A program made the position numbers and the translations under genes. Positions 23,846 to 32,197 of a DNA stretch of 64,000 nucleotides are shown one piece after another (within the stretch, counting starts at the first letter, position 1; every line of letters starts with the position of its first letter). Origin of the DNA: Oscillospiraceae bacterium (GTDB lineage Bacteria; Bacillota; Clostridia; Oscillospirales; Oscillospiraceae); NCBI GenBank assembly GCA_018053145.1, contig JAGPMA010000003.1:1-64000 (forward strand). The letters are read 5' to 3'. The notes beneath the pieces were generated by a model that had not been told where the DNA came from, searched no databases, and saw only the letters and a program-made list of their open reading frames with translations.

Positions 23846-24883
23846 TTGAGGGAACTTGTTAAGCCACAAAAACTTAATATTGGAGACAAAGTTGCAGCCG
23901 TCAGCCTGTCGTGGGGCGGCGCCGGTGACGATGAAATCCGCTGGCGCTATTATCAAGGCAAGGAACGGCTGGAAAAGCTGTTCGGGCTGGAAGTCGTTGA
24001 AATGCCGAATACCCTTAAGGGTAGTGAATTTATTTATAATAACCCGCAAAAAAGAGCTGAAGACCTTATGCAGGCCTTTTCTGACAGCTCTATTAAAGCG
24101 ATTATTACATGTATCGGCGGGAATGACAGTATACGAATGCTTCCCTTCATCAATTTTGATGTAATAAAAAACAATACTAAGATATTTGTGGGGTATTCCG
24201 ATTCTACGGTGACTCACTATATTTGCATGAAGGCTGGAATTACAAGCTTTTACGGGCCGTCGATTTTAACGGATTTTGCGGAGAACATTGAAATGCCGCA
24301 GTATACGGTTGAAGCTGTGCACAGAATATTTTTTAGTAATGCCGCGATAGGGGAGCTTCAACCGAGCCCGACATGGACGGGGGAACGCCTTGACTGGATA
24401 ATTGAAAACAAGGATACTGCCAGAAAATTCATTCCGAACAGGCGATATGAGCTTTTGCAGGGAAAGGGAAAGATTCGGGGACGGCTTATCGGCGGCTGTA
24501 TTGAGGTTTTTAATTTTTTGAAGGGAACGTCAGTATTCCCAACGATAGATTGCTTTGACGATACAATACTGTTCCTTGAAACAGCTGAGGTGCTTTCGCC
24601 TCCGTGGCTGATTGAGGATGAATTGCGCGGTTATGGTGCGATGGGCATTTTAAATCGTATTAACGGTATTTTCTGGGGTAAGCCGATGGGCGAGGTGTAT
24701 TACGGCGAATACAAAGATGTGATTAGAAAAGTGCTTCGGGAATTTGACTGTGCCGATTTGCCTGTGCTATATAATGGCAGCTTCGGACACAACGAACCAA
24801 AGACGATTTTGCCTTTCGGAGCTTTGGCGGAAATCGATTGCGATAGTATAAGCTTTTCAATTTTGGAAAGTGGTGTGGAATAA
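23846..24883 (+). CDS. S66-family peptidase (LD-carboxypeptidase / MccF-like)
   Basis: This 345-residue cytosolic serine peptidase belongs to the family that includes murein tetrapeptide LD-carboxypeptidase and the microcin C self-immunity protein MccF. The nucleophile elbow VGYSDSTV (Ser near residue 120), the preceding CIGGNDSIRML, LETAEVLSPPWL with the catalytic Glu, and NGSFGHNEPKTILPFG with the catalytic His are all present. I chose the TTG start at 23846 with AAGGA about 10 bases upstream, because the in-frame ATG at 23813 lies inside the asnA terminator hairpin. The longer N-terminal region resembles the MccF-type subgroup rather than LdcA. The substrate is uncertain. Confidence 0.88.
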   Translation: MRELVKPQKLNIGDKVAAVSLSWGGAGDDEIRWRYYQGKERLEKLFGLEVVEMPNTLKGSEFIYNNPQKRAEDLMQAFSDSSIKAIITCIGGNDSIRMLPFINFDVIKNNTKIFVGYSDSTVTHYICMKAGITSFYGPSILTDFAENIEMPQYTVEAVHRIFFSNAAIGELQPSPTWTGERLDWIIENKDTARKFIPNRRYELLQGKGKIRGRLIGGCIEVFNFLKGTSVFPTIDCFDDTILFLETAEVLSPPWLIEDELRGYGAMGILNRINGIFWGKPMGEVYYGEYKDVIRKVLREFDCADLPVLYNGSFGHNEPKTILPFGALAEIDCDSISFSILESGVE

Positions 24884-24886
24884 TAA

Positions 24887-24925
24887 AATATCAGCGGGCG
24901 GAAACTATATCCGCTCGCTGATATT
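24887..24925. terminator. Bidirectional terminator between the S66 peptidase and DUF3048 genes
   Basis: A 16-bp stem with one wobble (AATATCAGCGGGCGGA and its partner) around a 7-base loop lies between convergent genes. Confidence 0.85.
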
Positions 24926-24947
24926 ATTAGGTCATATATTAAGTGGC

Positions 24948-26009
24948 TTATTGCATTGTAATAGTGCTGCCGGTGGGAACAATTGCAATGTAGCTTTTGC
25001 CAACAGCAAGCTTGAGGGGAGTTCCGTCGGCAAGAGTGTATGTAAAGCTGCTGCCTGTTCCGGAATGACTCCACTTAATTGGAATAGTAACGCCGTTGCA
25101 GATGAAGTGGCCGGTGCCTGAGCCTTCTAAGTCAACTGCTCTGCGGCCGTAGTCGTCGAGTATTTTCGTGTCGGCATAGAGAACAAGAAGGTTTTTAAAC
25201 TTTACTGCTTCGTTTGTTGTCCCGTCCATAAGGTCGGAGCCGTATTCGGCACCGGTGTAAAGACCGGTATCGGAGCTGTATGTGAAGCTGGTGTCCTTAA
25301 TGCCCTCAAAACTTACATTGACAGTTGAAGCCGCCGTTGCTGACGAGCCCATGTCGGGAGTTTCGGTAAATTCAAGCCCGTAGTCAAAGCTTCCGTCATG
25401 CTGGCTTTCGTAGCCCAATTTGCTCGTATACTCAGTAACCTTATCTGAGCTTGTGAAAAGACTGTGCTCGGTGCCGTATTTCATGCGGTTCGGGTCGCGG
25501 TAGAATATTTCGCCGCTGTATGCGCCGCGTACGCCGTCGATGTTATCAACACCCTTTGAAGAAATGTCGGAATATGCCTGCTCGCTGCCGCCGGCATGAA
25601 CATATATTGCGTCAAAGCTTAAGGCGATTTCTATGTAATAGGGGCGTGAGGAACGCATGCTTCCGATTGCACCGACTCCGTTAAGGTCGGAGAAAATCGC
25701 TTCAAAACGCGTGATGTTGCCCTCCGCTAGAACTTCATAAAGGATGTCGGCCTTGGAAATCCCGCACTGGGGAAGAGCGACCTTAATGTTGTTAAGCATA
25801 ACTGCATAGGGTCTGTTTGCGCTGATGTCTGAGTCTATAGTTTCGCCGGTGAGAGGATTTGTAATTACCTCCGGCGTGGGTGTTGGCGTAGCGGTTGCTT
25901 CCGGAGCCTCGACAGTTGGGGGTTCGGGAGAGATTTCGGGGTCCGTGGTTTTACCGCAAGCGGTAAGCAGGATGAGCAGGGCTAGAATCAAGGGGAACAA
26001 CTTTTTCAT
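24948..26009 (-). CDS. DUF3048 family lipoprotein (YerB-like)
   Basis: This is a 353-residue exported lipoprotein. A signal peptide with lipobox LLTACG (Cys near residue 18) is followed by a Pro/Thr/Glu linker (about 20-55). The DUF3048 domain begins with NRPYAVMLNNIKVALPQCG and continues through ADILYEVLAEGNITRFEAIF, GSMRSSRPYYIEIALSFDAIYVH and the C-terminal YADTKILDD and GTGHFICNG segments. Members are surface-anchored and often occur beside sporulation or wall genes; the biochemical role is unknown. AGGAGGTA precedes the ATG. Confidence 0.9.
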   Translation of the reverse strand: MKKLFPLILALLILLTACGKTTDPEISPEPPTVEAPEATATPTPTPEVITNPLTGETIDSDISANRPYAVMLNNIKVALPQCGISKADILYEVLAEGNITRFEAIFSDLNGVGAIGSMRSSRPYYIEIALSFDAIYVHAGGSEQAYSDISSKGVDNIDGVRGAYSGEIFYRDPNRMKYGTEHSLFTSSDKVTEYTSKLGYESQHDGSFDYGLEFTETPDMGSSATAASTVNVSFEGIKDTSFTYSSDTGLYTGAEYGSDLMDGTTNEAVKFKNLLVLYADTKILDDYGRRAVDLEGSGTGHFICNGVTIPIKWSHSGTGSSFTYTLADGTPLKLAVGKSYIAIVPTGSTITMQ

Positions 26010-26302
26010 AAGTACCTCCTATGCGACAGTGCGCACAAAGTGTAATATTTTCTCCTAACCAAAGGAGGTTTTTGACCGTTAATTTCGTTTTAAGCCAAGG
26101 GCAGAGGGGAATTGGACCACTAGATTATTAGTGTAAATTTCCTCACACTAAGAGCCGTGAGCTGCGACAGCGTTATCAAAAGCTGTCAAATGGGGTCGAA
26201 ACTTCAAGCAGTATGATACTCTAGTTTTATGCTATTGTCAAACCCGAGAACGGGTGCTAGAATATATTAACTGAAAAAACTATCAGCAAGGAAGTATCTT
26301 TT
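26010..26302. other. Divergent intergenic region of 293 bp
   Basis: It separates the DUF3048 gene (minus) from the TIGR01440 gene (plus). It holds a small CTCCT/AGGAG hairpin near 26052 and a good plus-strand promoter near its right end. No small gene or recognisable RNA is seen. Confidence 0.5.
26235..26263 (+). promoter_or_regulatory. Promoter of the TIGR01440 gene
   Basis: TTGTCA (26235-26240), a 17-base spacer and TAGAAT (26258-26263) lie 39 bases before the start codon. Confidence 0.7.
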
Positions 26303-26842
26303 ATGTACGATGAAATCAAAAATGCTGCGCATGACGCGATTACCGAGCTTTTGTCAGAAGCAAAGCCTCGGAGTGGGCAAATCGTTGTGGTTGGGTGCTC
26401 CTCAAGTGAAATAGTCGGCGAAAAAATCGGGAAAGGCTCAACTCCGGAGGCGGCAAATGCTGTTATGGATGCTATCTTACCGGTAATTACCGAAAACGGA
26501 CTTTTTTTGGCGGCTCAATGCTGTGAACATTTGAACAGAGCACTCGTAATCGAGAGACAGGCCGCTGAGAAGTTCGGACTTGAGATAGTCGCCGCGGTGC
26601 CGAAACCGAAGGCGGGAGGGTCATTTGCAACAGCCGCGTTTGCCGCGTTTAACGAGCCGGTTTTGGTTGAACACGTAAAAGCCGTTGCAGGACTCGACAT
26701 TGGCTGTACGCTTATTGGGATGCACCTTTGTGATGTTGCCGTGCCACTGAGGCTCAAAATAAAAACAATCGGTGAAGCGCTTGTAGTTGCAGCCAAAACG
26801 CGCCCCAAATTTATTGGCGGAGAAAGAGCGCAGTACGAATAG
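26303..26842 (+). CDS. TIGR01440 / DUF436 family protein (YwlG-like)
   Basis: This 179-residue conserved cytosolic protein of Firmicutes has no established function. Family motifs are VVVGCSSSEIVGEKIGKGS (about 27-45), LAAQCCEHLNRALVIER (about 72-88) and the glycine/alanine-rich GGSFATAAFAAF (about 106-117), then DIGCTLIGMHL. The length is typical. AAGGA precedes the ATG by 10 bases. It appears to be a single-gene unit. Confidence 0.9.
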   Translation: MYDEIKNAAHDAITELLSEAKPRSGQIVVVGCSSSEIVGEKIGKGSTPEAANAVMDAILPVITENGLFLAAQCCEHLNRALVIERQAAEKFGLEIVAAVPKPKAGGSFATAAFAAFNEPVLVEHVKAVAGLDIGCTLIGMHLCDVAVPLRLKIKTIGEALVVAAKTRPKFIGGERAQYE

Positions 26843-26852
26843 CATCAGAAAA

Positions 26853-26883
26853 AGCGGCGTTTTCTTGTGACGAAAACACCGCT
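26853..26883 (-). terminator. Hairpin with a T tract on the minus strand only
   Basis: Arms AGCGGCGTTTTC and GAAAACACCGCT pair with a single C-A mismatch on the plus strand, which becomes a G-T pair on the minus strand. The minus strand also has TTTTT right after it. It therefore looks like a terminator for minus-strand transcription, although no minus-strand gene precedes it. Confidence 0.45.
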
Positions 26884-26955
26884 GCACTTGTTCCATAATT
26901 CGCACGAAAAATGCAAGTTTTAGGAAGAAAGTACTTGAAATAAGCAAATATTTCG

Positions 26956-26983
26956 TTGCAAAAAGGTGCGAATTTGGTACAAT
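26956..26983 (+). promoter_or_regulatory. Promoter of nfnAB
   Basis: TTGCAA (26956-26961), a 16-base spacer and TACAAT (26978-26983) lie about 56 bases before nfnA. Confidence 0.7.
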
Positions 26984-27039
26984 ATAATCAATAATATAGC
27001 AAAAGAGCGTTCAAAATCCCCCAAAATCAGGAGGCTTAT

Positions 27040-27891
27040 ATGTACGAAATCGTAAAAAAAAGAGTTCTCAACTCAGCTGGAACGACGCTTGAAATGGTTG
27101 TTAAAGCGCCGCTTGTAGCAAAAAAATGCCTAGCCGGACAGTTTATCATTTTTCGCCTTGACGAATTCGGTGAGCGTATACCACTGACAATCGCTGATTA
27201 CGACCGCGAGAAGGGGACTGTTACAATAATGTTCCAGCCTGTAGGCAGGTCGACAATGATGCTTGCCGAGTTAAATCAGGGCGATTACATTCTGGATTTT
27301 GTAGGCCCCTTGGGAAAGCCTACGCATACTGAGGGTTTAAAGCGCGTCGCGGTTGTTGGCGGAGGGGTTGGCTGCGCGATTGCCTATCCGGTTGCAAAGG
27401 CAATGCACGAAAAGGGCATAGAGGTCGATATGATAGCTGGTTTTAGAAGCCGTGATATCGTCATGCTCGAAGACGAGATGCGTGCAAACAGCACCAATCT
27501 ATACATTACCACTGATGACGGGAGCTATGGCGAAAAGGGCTTTGTCACCGAAAAGCTTAAGGTGCTTATTGAAGCAGGGCGTAACTATGACGAGGTCGTT
27601 GCCATCGGCCCCGGAGTGATGATGAAATTTGTAAGCCTTACTACTAAGCCATATGGTATTAAAACGGTGGTTTCACTGAACCCTATTATGATAGACGGCA
27701 CCGGAATGTGCGGCGGCTGCCGCGTGAGCGTTGGCGGACAAACGCAATTTGCCTGCGTTGACGGACCGGAGTTTGACGGACACCTTGTGGATTGGGACGA
27801 GCTTTTGCGGCGCGGCGCATTCTATAAGGAAGAAGAAACCGAGCAAAAGGAACACATTTGCCATCTGACAGGAGGCGTGCGCCATGCCTAA
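27040..27891 (+). CDS. nfnA: NADH-dependent ferredoxin:NADP oxidoreductase, small (FAD/2Fe-2S) subunit
   Basis: This 283-residue FAD- and NAD-binding protein is of the sulfide dehydrogenase / dihydroorotate dehydrogenase electron-transfer type. FAD-binding segments include IPLTIADYDREKGTVTIMFQ, the NAD(H)-binding loop is GGGVGCAIAYPVAKAM (about 107-122), and a C-terminal cluster MCGGCRVSVGGQTQFACVDGP (about 225-245) binds a 2Fe-2S centre. With NfnB it forms the electron-bifurcating complex that couples ferredoxin and NADH oxidation to NADPH formation, common in anaerobic Clostridia. The stop overlaps the nfnB start by 8 bases. Confidence 0.9.
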   Translation: MYEIVKKRVLNSAGTTLEMVVKAPLVAKKCLAGQFIIFRLDEFGERIPLTIADYDREKGTVTIMFQPVGRSTMMLAELNQGDYILDFVGPLGKPTHTEGLKRVAVVGGGVGCAIAYPVAKAMHEKGIEVDMIAGFRSRDIVMLEDEMRANSTNLYITTDDGSYGEKGFVTEKLKVLIEAGRNYDEVVAIGPGVMMKFVSLTTKPYGIKTVVSLNPIMIDGTGMCGGCRVSVGGQTQFACVDGPEFDGHLVDWDELLRRGAFYKEEETEQKEHICHLTGGVRHA

Positions 27892-29278
27892 TATGTCGCT
27901 TAAAAAGAATCCCATGCCCGAGCAGGAACCTCTGGTTCGCAACAAAAATTTCCTTGAGGTCGCAAAGGGCTACACCGCCGATATGGCAATCGATGAAGCC
28001 GCGCGCTGTCTTGGCTGTAAAAACAAGCCCTGCGTTGTGGGCTGTCCCGTCAATGTGCGGATTCCCGAATTCATCGAAAAAGTTGCCGAGGGCAAGTTTG
28101 CGGACGCCTATGAGATAATTACTTCAACCAATTCTTTACCTGCCGTCTGCGGCAGAGTATGCCCTCAGGAAAGTCAGTGCGAGGGCAAATGCGTGCGTGC
28201 AATAAAAGGCGAGAGTGTCGCTATCGGTCGGCTTGAGCGCTTTGTGGCTGATTACAGCCGCGAAAACGCCGTCGAAATGCCTGAAAGTAAACCACTGCCC
28301 GAAAAAAACGGGCACAAGGTAGCCATTATCGGCTCTGGTCCCGCTGGGCTGACCTGCGCAGGCGACCTTGCACGCTTGGGCTATCAGGTGACGATATTCG
28401 AAGCCTTCCACAAGGCCGGTGGAGTTCTGGTTTACGGTATACCCGAGTTTCGTCTGCCAAAGGCTATTGTCAGCGCCGAAATTGAAAACCTTATATCAAT
28501 GGGCGTTGAGTTAATAACAAATGCTGTTGTCGGCAGAGCGATGAGCGTTGACGAGCTGTTTGAAGAGGGCTTTGAAGCCGTGTTTATCGGCTCGGGTGCG
28601 GGGCTTCCGCAGTTTATGAATATCCCGGGTGAAAATTTTCTCGGCGTTTATTCTGCAAATGAGTACCTTACAAGAATCAACCTTATGAAGGCTTATCTTC
28701 CCGAATATGACACGCCGTTTAAAAAATCAAAGCGAGTCGCCGTTGTCGGCGGCGGTAATGTCGCAATGGATGCAGCACGCTGCGCTAAACGTATGGGTGC
28801 TGAAGAGGTTTACATAATCTATCGCCGCAGCTTGGAGGAGCTTCCCGCAAGAAAAGAGGAAGTGCATCATGCGATGGAGGAAGAGATTGTTTTCAAGCTT
28901 TTAAACAATCCAACAGCCATTCTCGGAGATGAAAACGGCTGTGTTAAGGGCATTGAGTGCCTGCGCATGGAGCTTGGCGAGCCTGACGAGAGCGGACGCC
29001 GCCGTCCAGTCGAAGTAAAAGGGTCAAACTTTGTGTTGGATGTTGATACTGTTATCATTTCAATCGGTACAAGCCCGAATCCGCTTATCAAGTCAACAAC
29101 CGAAGGGCTTGAAACCAACAGAAAGGGCTGCATTGTTGCGGACGAAACTGCGGCGACAAGCCGCAAGGGCGTTTTCGCCGGAGGCGACGCAGTTACTGGG
29201 GCTGCGACAGTAATTCTCGCAATGGGCGCGGGTAAAATTGCCGCAGAGAGCATCGACAAGTTCATTAAGGGAAAATAG
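27884..29278 (+). CDS. nfnB: NADPH-dependent glutamate synthase-like protein, NfnB subunit
   Basis: This 464-residue flavoprotein is homologous to the small subunit of glutamate synthase. The N-terminal cysteine-rich region (ARCLGCKNKPCVVGCPVNVRI, then CGRVCPQESQCEGKC) binds two 4Fe-4S clusters. A first dinucleotide fold GSGPAGLTCAGDLARLGYQ (about 150) binds FAD, and the second, VVGGGNVAMDAARCAKRMG (about 288), binds NADPH. Adjacent nfnA and the absence of a large glutamate synthase subunit argue for NfnAB rather than GltD. A bidirectional terminator follows directly. Confidence 0.9.
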   Translation: MPNMSLKKNPMPEQEPLVRNKNFLEVAKGYTADMAIDEAARCLGCKNKPCVVGCPVNVRIPEFIEKVAEGKFADAYEIITSTNSLPAVCGRVCPQESQCEGKCVRAIKGESVAIGRLERFVADYSRENAVEMPESKPLPEKNGHKVAIIGSGPAGLTCAGDLARLGYQVTIFEAFHKAGGVLVYGIPEFRLPKAIVSAEIENLISMGVELITNAVVGRAMSVDELFEEGFEAVFIGSGAGLPQFMNIPGENFLGVYSANEYLTRINLMKAYLPEYDTPFKKSKRVAVVGGGNVAMDAARCAKRMGAEEVYIIYRRSLEELPARKEEVHHAMEEEIVFKLLNNPTAILGDENGCVKGIECLRMELGEPDESGRRRPVEVKGSNFVLDVDTVIISIGTSPNPLIKSTTEGLETNRKGCIVADETAATSRKGVFAGGDAVTGAATVILAMGAGKIAAESIDKFIKGK

Positions 29279-29280
29279 TA

Positions 29281-29314
29281 AAAGTGCGGAATTGTGAATG
29301 CAATTCCGCACTTT
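29281..29314. terminator. Bidirectional terminator between nfnB and coaX
   Basis: A 14-bp perfect stem (AAAGTGCGGAATTG and complement) with loop TGAATG, T run on the plus strand, starts 3 bases after the nfnB stop. Confidence 0.9.
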
Positions 29315-29328
29315 TTTAGTACAAGCTA

Positions 29329-30102
29329 TTATGCGCGCCTGTTTTTTTTGTAAATCATCCAAAGTCCGCGCATCAGGATTTCTCTGTCGTATAGCATGCC
29401 CTGCCTTTTGCAGTAGGGAGAGATTGTTTCTGCCCAGTCACCTGTTGCTATAACTGTAACCGGCTCGCCTAATTCAAGCTCAACCCGCTCAAGCAAGCCG
29501 TCTATCATTGCGGCGGAGCCGTGGATGATTCCGCTTTGCATGCAGGTGTTTGTGCTTTTGCAGATAACCTGAGGCGTTGGGCTTATACTGACATTTGAAA
29601 GCATAGAGGCGCCACGGGCAAGTCCTTCCTGCGAAACCATCGGTCCGGCACTGATTATGCCGCCGACATAGTTGCCCGCTTTGTCGATGATTCCCATTGC
29701 AATTGCTGTTCCCATTACGACGATTACACAGGGCATCGGATATTCGGAAATTGCTGCAACAGAGGAAGCGACGAAGTCGCCGCCCAATTCAGTTGGGTCA
29801 TCAAGGCGGATGTTCAGCCCCGTCTTTACTCCGGGGCCGATAATAAGCGGACTGCGTCCCGTTACTATCATAACCGCGTCTTTAATAACAGCAGTAAGCG
29901 GAGGGACGACGGAGGAAATTATTGCACCCTCGACGTTTCTGATTTCAAAACCTCGCTGGCGAAAAGCCCATTCGAGCAAAACTGCATATTCGTCCGCCGT
30001 TCGGGATTTGTCAGAGGACAGGCGTGACATGAACAAGGCCTTTCCGGCTTCCATGATGGCGAAAACAACGCTCGTATTATTAATATCGACAGTTAAAATC
30101 AT
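29329..30102 (-). CDS. coaX: Divergent type III pantothenate kinase homologue
   Basis: This 257-residue protein has the overall sequence of CoaX, which phosphorylates pantothenate in the first step of coenzyme A synthesis. The start VDINNTSVVFAI, the NIRLDDPTELGGD segment, GGIISAGP and the C-terminal GLWMIYKKN fit. Several active-site motifs differ from the family: DxGNT reads DINNT (Gly to Asn8), GADR reads GGDF (Arg to Phe110), and the phosphate-binding DxGTATT reads VMGTAIA (Asp to Val129). Activity is therefore doubtful. It could be a second, diverged copy with a regulatory role, or an enzyme in decay. It ends against the shared terminator. Confidence 0.8.
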   Translation of the reverse strand: MILTVDINNTSVVFAIMEAGKALFMSRLSSDKSRTADEYAVLLEWAFRQRGFEIRNVEGAIISSVVPPLTAVIKDAVMIVTGRSPLIIGPGVKTGLNIRLDDPTELGGDFVASSVAAISEYPMPCVIVVMGTAIAMGIIDKAGNYVGGIISAGPMVSQEGLARGASMLSNVSISPTPQVICKSTNTCMQSGIIHGSAAMIDGLLERVELELGEPVTVIATGDWAETISPYCKRQGMLYDREILMRGLWMIYKKNRRA

Positions 30103-30230
30103 AATTATTGCCTCGTTTGCTGTTATATCTTTTATATCGACAACACTTTATCAAAATAAATGGCTTATGTCAAACATCTTAAACGAGGGAAATCGACTGC
30201 AAATACTACATTTCGTTTCTAAAAAAAGGC

Positions 30231-30259
30231 TTGCAAATACATATATAATATGTTACTAT
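30231..30259 (+). promoter_or_regulatory. Promoter of the rimP-nusA-infB operon
   Basis: TTGCAA (30231-30236), a 17-base spacer and TACTAT (30254-30259) lie about 98 bases before rimP. Confidence 0.6.
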
Positions 30260-30289
30260 ATTTTAGGTAGTGTAGGTAGTTAAAGTGAC

Positions 30290-30313
30290 GAGTGGGTTTC
30301 TCCCACTCTTTTT
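30290..30313 (+). terminator. Leader terminator/attenuator of the rimP operon
   Basis: A 7-bp stem GAGTGGG/CCCACTC with loop TTTCT and five T lies between promoter and rimP. Such a terminator in the leader of an operon that encodes NusA suggests attenuation sensitive to NusA level; this is inference. Confidence 0.75.
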
Positions 30314-30356
30314 GTTGATTAAAAAATAAATGTAAGAATATGGAATATGGTGTTAT

Positions 30357-30809
30357 ATGAACAAAATTGTCGGCATAGTTATTGAGCTTGCCCGGCCTAT
30401 AGTTGAGCAGCTGGGCTGCGAACTTTGGGACGTTGAATATGTTTCAGAAGGCGGTCAGTGGTATCTTCGCATATTTATCGACAAGGAGGGCGGCATCTCT
30501 ATTGACGATTGCGAAAATGTAAGCCGAGCAATGGACCCCATTCTGGACGAGAAGGATCCCATCACAAGCAACTACATTTTTGAGGTGTCTTCGGCAGGAC
30601 TTGAAAGAACATTAAAGCTACCTGCGCATTTTCAGCGCTTTTTGGGTGAAAATGTTGAAGTGAAGCTCTATAAACCCTTAGACGGCACAAAGCTCTATTC
30701 CGGTAAACTGTCCGCATATGAAAACGGCGGCGTAACACTCGACCTCGGCGGAAAGCCGATGGCTTTTACTAAAGAACAAATTGCAAGCGTACGTCTTAGA
30801 TTGGCTTAA
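30357..30809 (+). CDS. rimP: Ribosome maturation factor RimP
   Basis: This 150-residue protein is needed for 30S subunit maturation. The N-terminal domain includes ARPIVEQLGCELWDVEYV, LRIFIDKEGGISIDDCE and SRAMDPILDE, followed by FEVSSAGLERTLKLPAHFQRF, and a C-terminal SH3-like domain (about 85-150). The ribosome binding site before the ATG is weak (GGAATATGG region), so low or leader-controlled translation is possible. First gene of the operon, 20 bases before nusA. Confidence 0.95.
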   Translation: MNKIVGIVIELARPIVEQLGCELWDVEYVSEGGQWYLRIFIDKEGGISIDDCENVSRAMDPILDEKDPITSNYIFEVSSAGLERTLKLPAHFQRFLGENVEVKLYKPLDGTKLYSGKLSAYENGGVTLDLGGKPMAFTKEQIASVRLRLA

Positions 30810-30829
30810 ATTCGGGAGGAAATGAAAAA

Positions 30830-31888
30830 ATGAACGCTGATTTTTTTGCGGCAATTGAGGATATCCAACGTGAAAAAGGCATACCAAAGACCTATATGGT
30901 TGAGAAAATAACACAGGCCTTACTTGCTGCCTATAAAAAAGACAATCCTGCCTGCGCAGATAATGTCGTTATTAATATGGACGATGAGAAGAAGCGCATA
31001 GATATGTATCTTCGCATGGAGGTAGTTGAAGAAGTCGAGAATCCTGCTACGCAGATGCTTCTTGACGCGGCAAACAGCTACTCAAAGCGCGCCAAGGTTG
31101 GCGGTTTTGTCGAAGTTCCCATCGAAACAAAGAAGTTTGGACGCATTGCGGCTCAGGCTGCAAAGCAGGTTATTATTCAGGGAATAAGAGAAGCTGAGCG
31201 CGGTATCATATTTGATGAGTTTACATCAAAGGAACAAGAAATCCTTACCGGTACAGTTTCAAGAATTGAACCGCGTACCGGAAGTGTCTCCATAAAGATA
31301 AATTCCAACTCCGAATATACAGAGGCCATGCTTTCACCTAACGAGCAGATTAAGAACGAAAAGCTTGTTGAGGGTCAAATGGTTAAAGTATATGTCGTCG
31401 AGGTCAGAAAATCCACCAGAGGCCCGCAGGTCCTTATCTCGCGGACGCATCCGGGGCTTGTTAAGCGCCTTTTCGAAATCGAAGTTCCCGAGATTTATGA
31501 CGGCATTGTTGAGATTAAGAGCATTGCCAGAGAAGCGGGAAGCCGCACGAAAATTGCTGTTTGGTCAAATGACTCCGATGTCGATCCTATCGGCGCTTGC
31601 GTTGGGCCTAAGGGCGGTCGTGTTGCCGGAATTGTTGACGAGCTGGGCGGCGAAAAAATCGACATCATCAAGTATAGCGAGCAGCCCGAAGTATTTATCG
31701 CAGAGGCTCTTTCTCCGGCAAACGCTGTTTCTGTTACAATGCTGGACGAGGGAAAAAGCTGCCGCGTTATCGTTCCGGACAGCCAGCTTTCTCTTGCAAT
31801 CGGCAAGGAAGGGCAGAATGTTCGCCTAGCCGCAAAGCTTACCGGCTATAAAATTGACATTAAGCCCGAATCGGAAGCAACTAATTAA
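30830..31888 (+). CDS. nusA: Transcription termination/antitermination factor NusA
   Basis: This 352-residue RNA polymerase-binding factor promotes pausing and intrinsic termination. The N-terminal polymerase-binding domain is at about 1-125 (FFAAIEDIQREKGIPKTYMV), S1 at about 130-200 (GTVSRIEPRTGSVSI), and two KH domains at about 205-345 (VDPIGACVGPKGGRVAGIVDEL, LAIGKEGQNVRLAAKL). It ends after KH2, the short Gram-positive form. GGGAGGAAA precedes the ATG. Overlap-coupled operon partners follow. Confidence 0.96.
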   Translation: MNADFFAAIEDIQREKGIPKTYMVEKITQALLAAYKKDNPACADNVVINMDDEKKRIDMYLRMEVVEEVENPATQMLLDAANSYSKRAKVGGFVEVPIETKKFGRIAAQAAKQVIIQGIREAERGIIFDEFTSKEQEILTGTVSRIEPRTGSVSIKINSNSEYTEAMLSPNEQIKNEKLVEGQMVKVYVVEVRKSTRGPQVLISRTHPGLVKRLFEIEVPEIYDGIVEIKSIAREAGSRTKIAVWSNDSDVDPIGACVGPKGGRVAGIVDELGGEKIDIIKYSEQPEVFIAEALSPANAVSVTMLDEGKSCRVIVPDSQLSLAIGKEGQNVRLAAKLTGYKIDIKPESEATN

Positions 31889-31927
31889 TTAAAAATTTTG
31901 GTTTACCGACTGAAAGGGGTGGCCGTT

Positions 31928-32197
31928 GTGCCGAAAAAAGTTCCGATGCGACAGTGTACAGGCTGCCGCGAAATGAAACCTAAGCGTGAGCTTATCCGCG
32001 TCGTCAGGTCACCGGAAAATGAGATTTCTCTTGATTTCAAGGGTAAGGCTCAGGGCAGAGGCGCTTATGTTTGTCACAGTCAGGACTGTCTAAAAAAGGC
32101 AATAAAGAGTAAAGCTTTGGAAAAATCACTTGAAGTATCCATTCCCGAGGAGATTTACTTACAGCTCAAAGAGCAGATGGAGGTCGGGGATGCATAA
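31928..32197 (+). CDS. rnpM: RNase P modulator RnpM (YlxR)
   Basis: This 89-residue basic protein of the YlxR family was recently shown in Firmicutes to bind RNase P RNA and modulate its activity. Family motif PMRQCTGCREMKPKRELIRVV lies at the start, then GRGAYVCHSQDCLKKA; four cysteines could bind metal. I chose the GTG at 31928 because AAGGGGTGG lies 6-7 bases upstream. The stop overlaps the ylxQ start by 8 bases. Confidence 0.9.
   Translation: MPKKVPMRQCTGCREMKPKRELIRVVRSPENEISLDFKGKAQGRGAYVCHSQDCLKKAIKSKALEKSLEVSIPEEIYLQLKEQMEVGDA

Noticed and set aside
26853..26883. Terminator of the TIGR01440 gene
   Set aside because: On the plus strand the stem has a mismatch and is followed by GCACTTG with no T tract; the signal fits only the minus strand.
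29329..30102. Calling coaX a pseudogene
   Set aside because: Active-site motifs are altered, but there are no stops or frameshifts and the ends are intact, so I kept it as a coding gene with doubtful activity.
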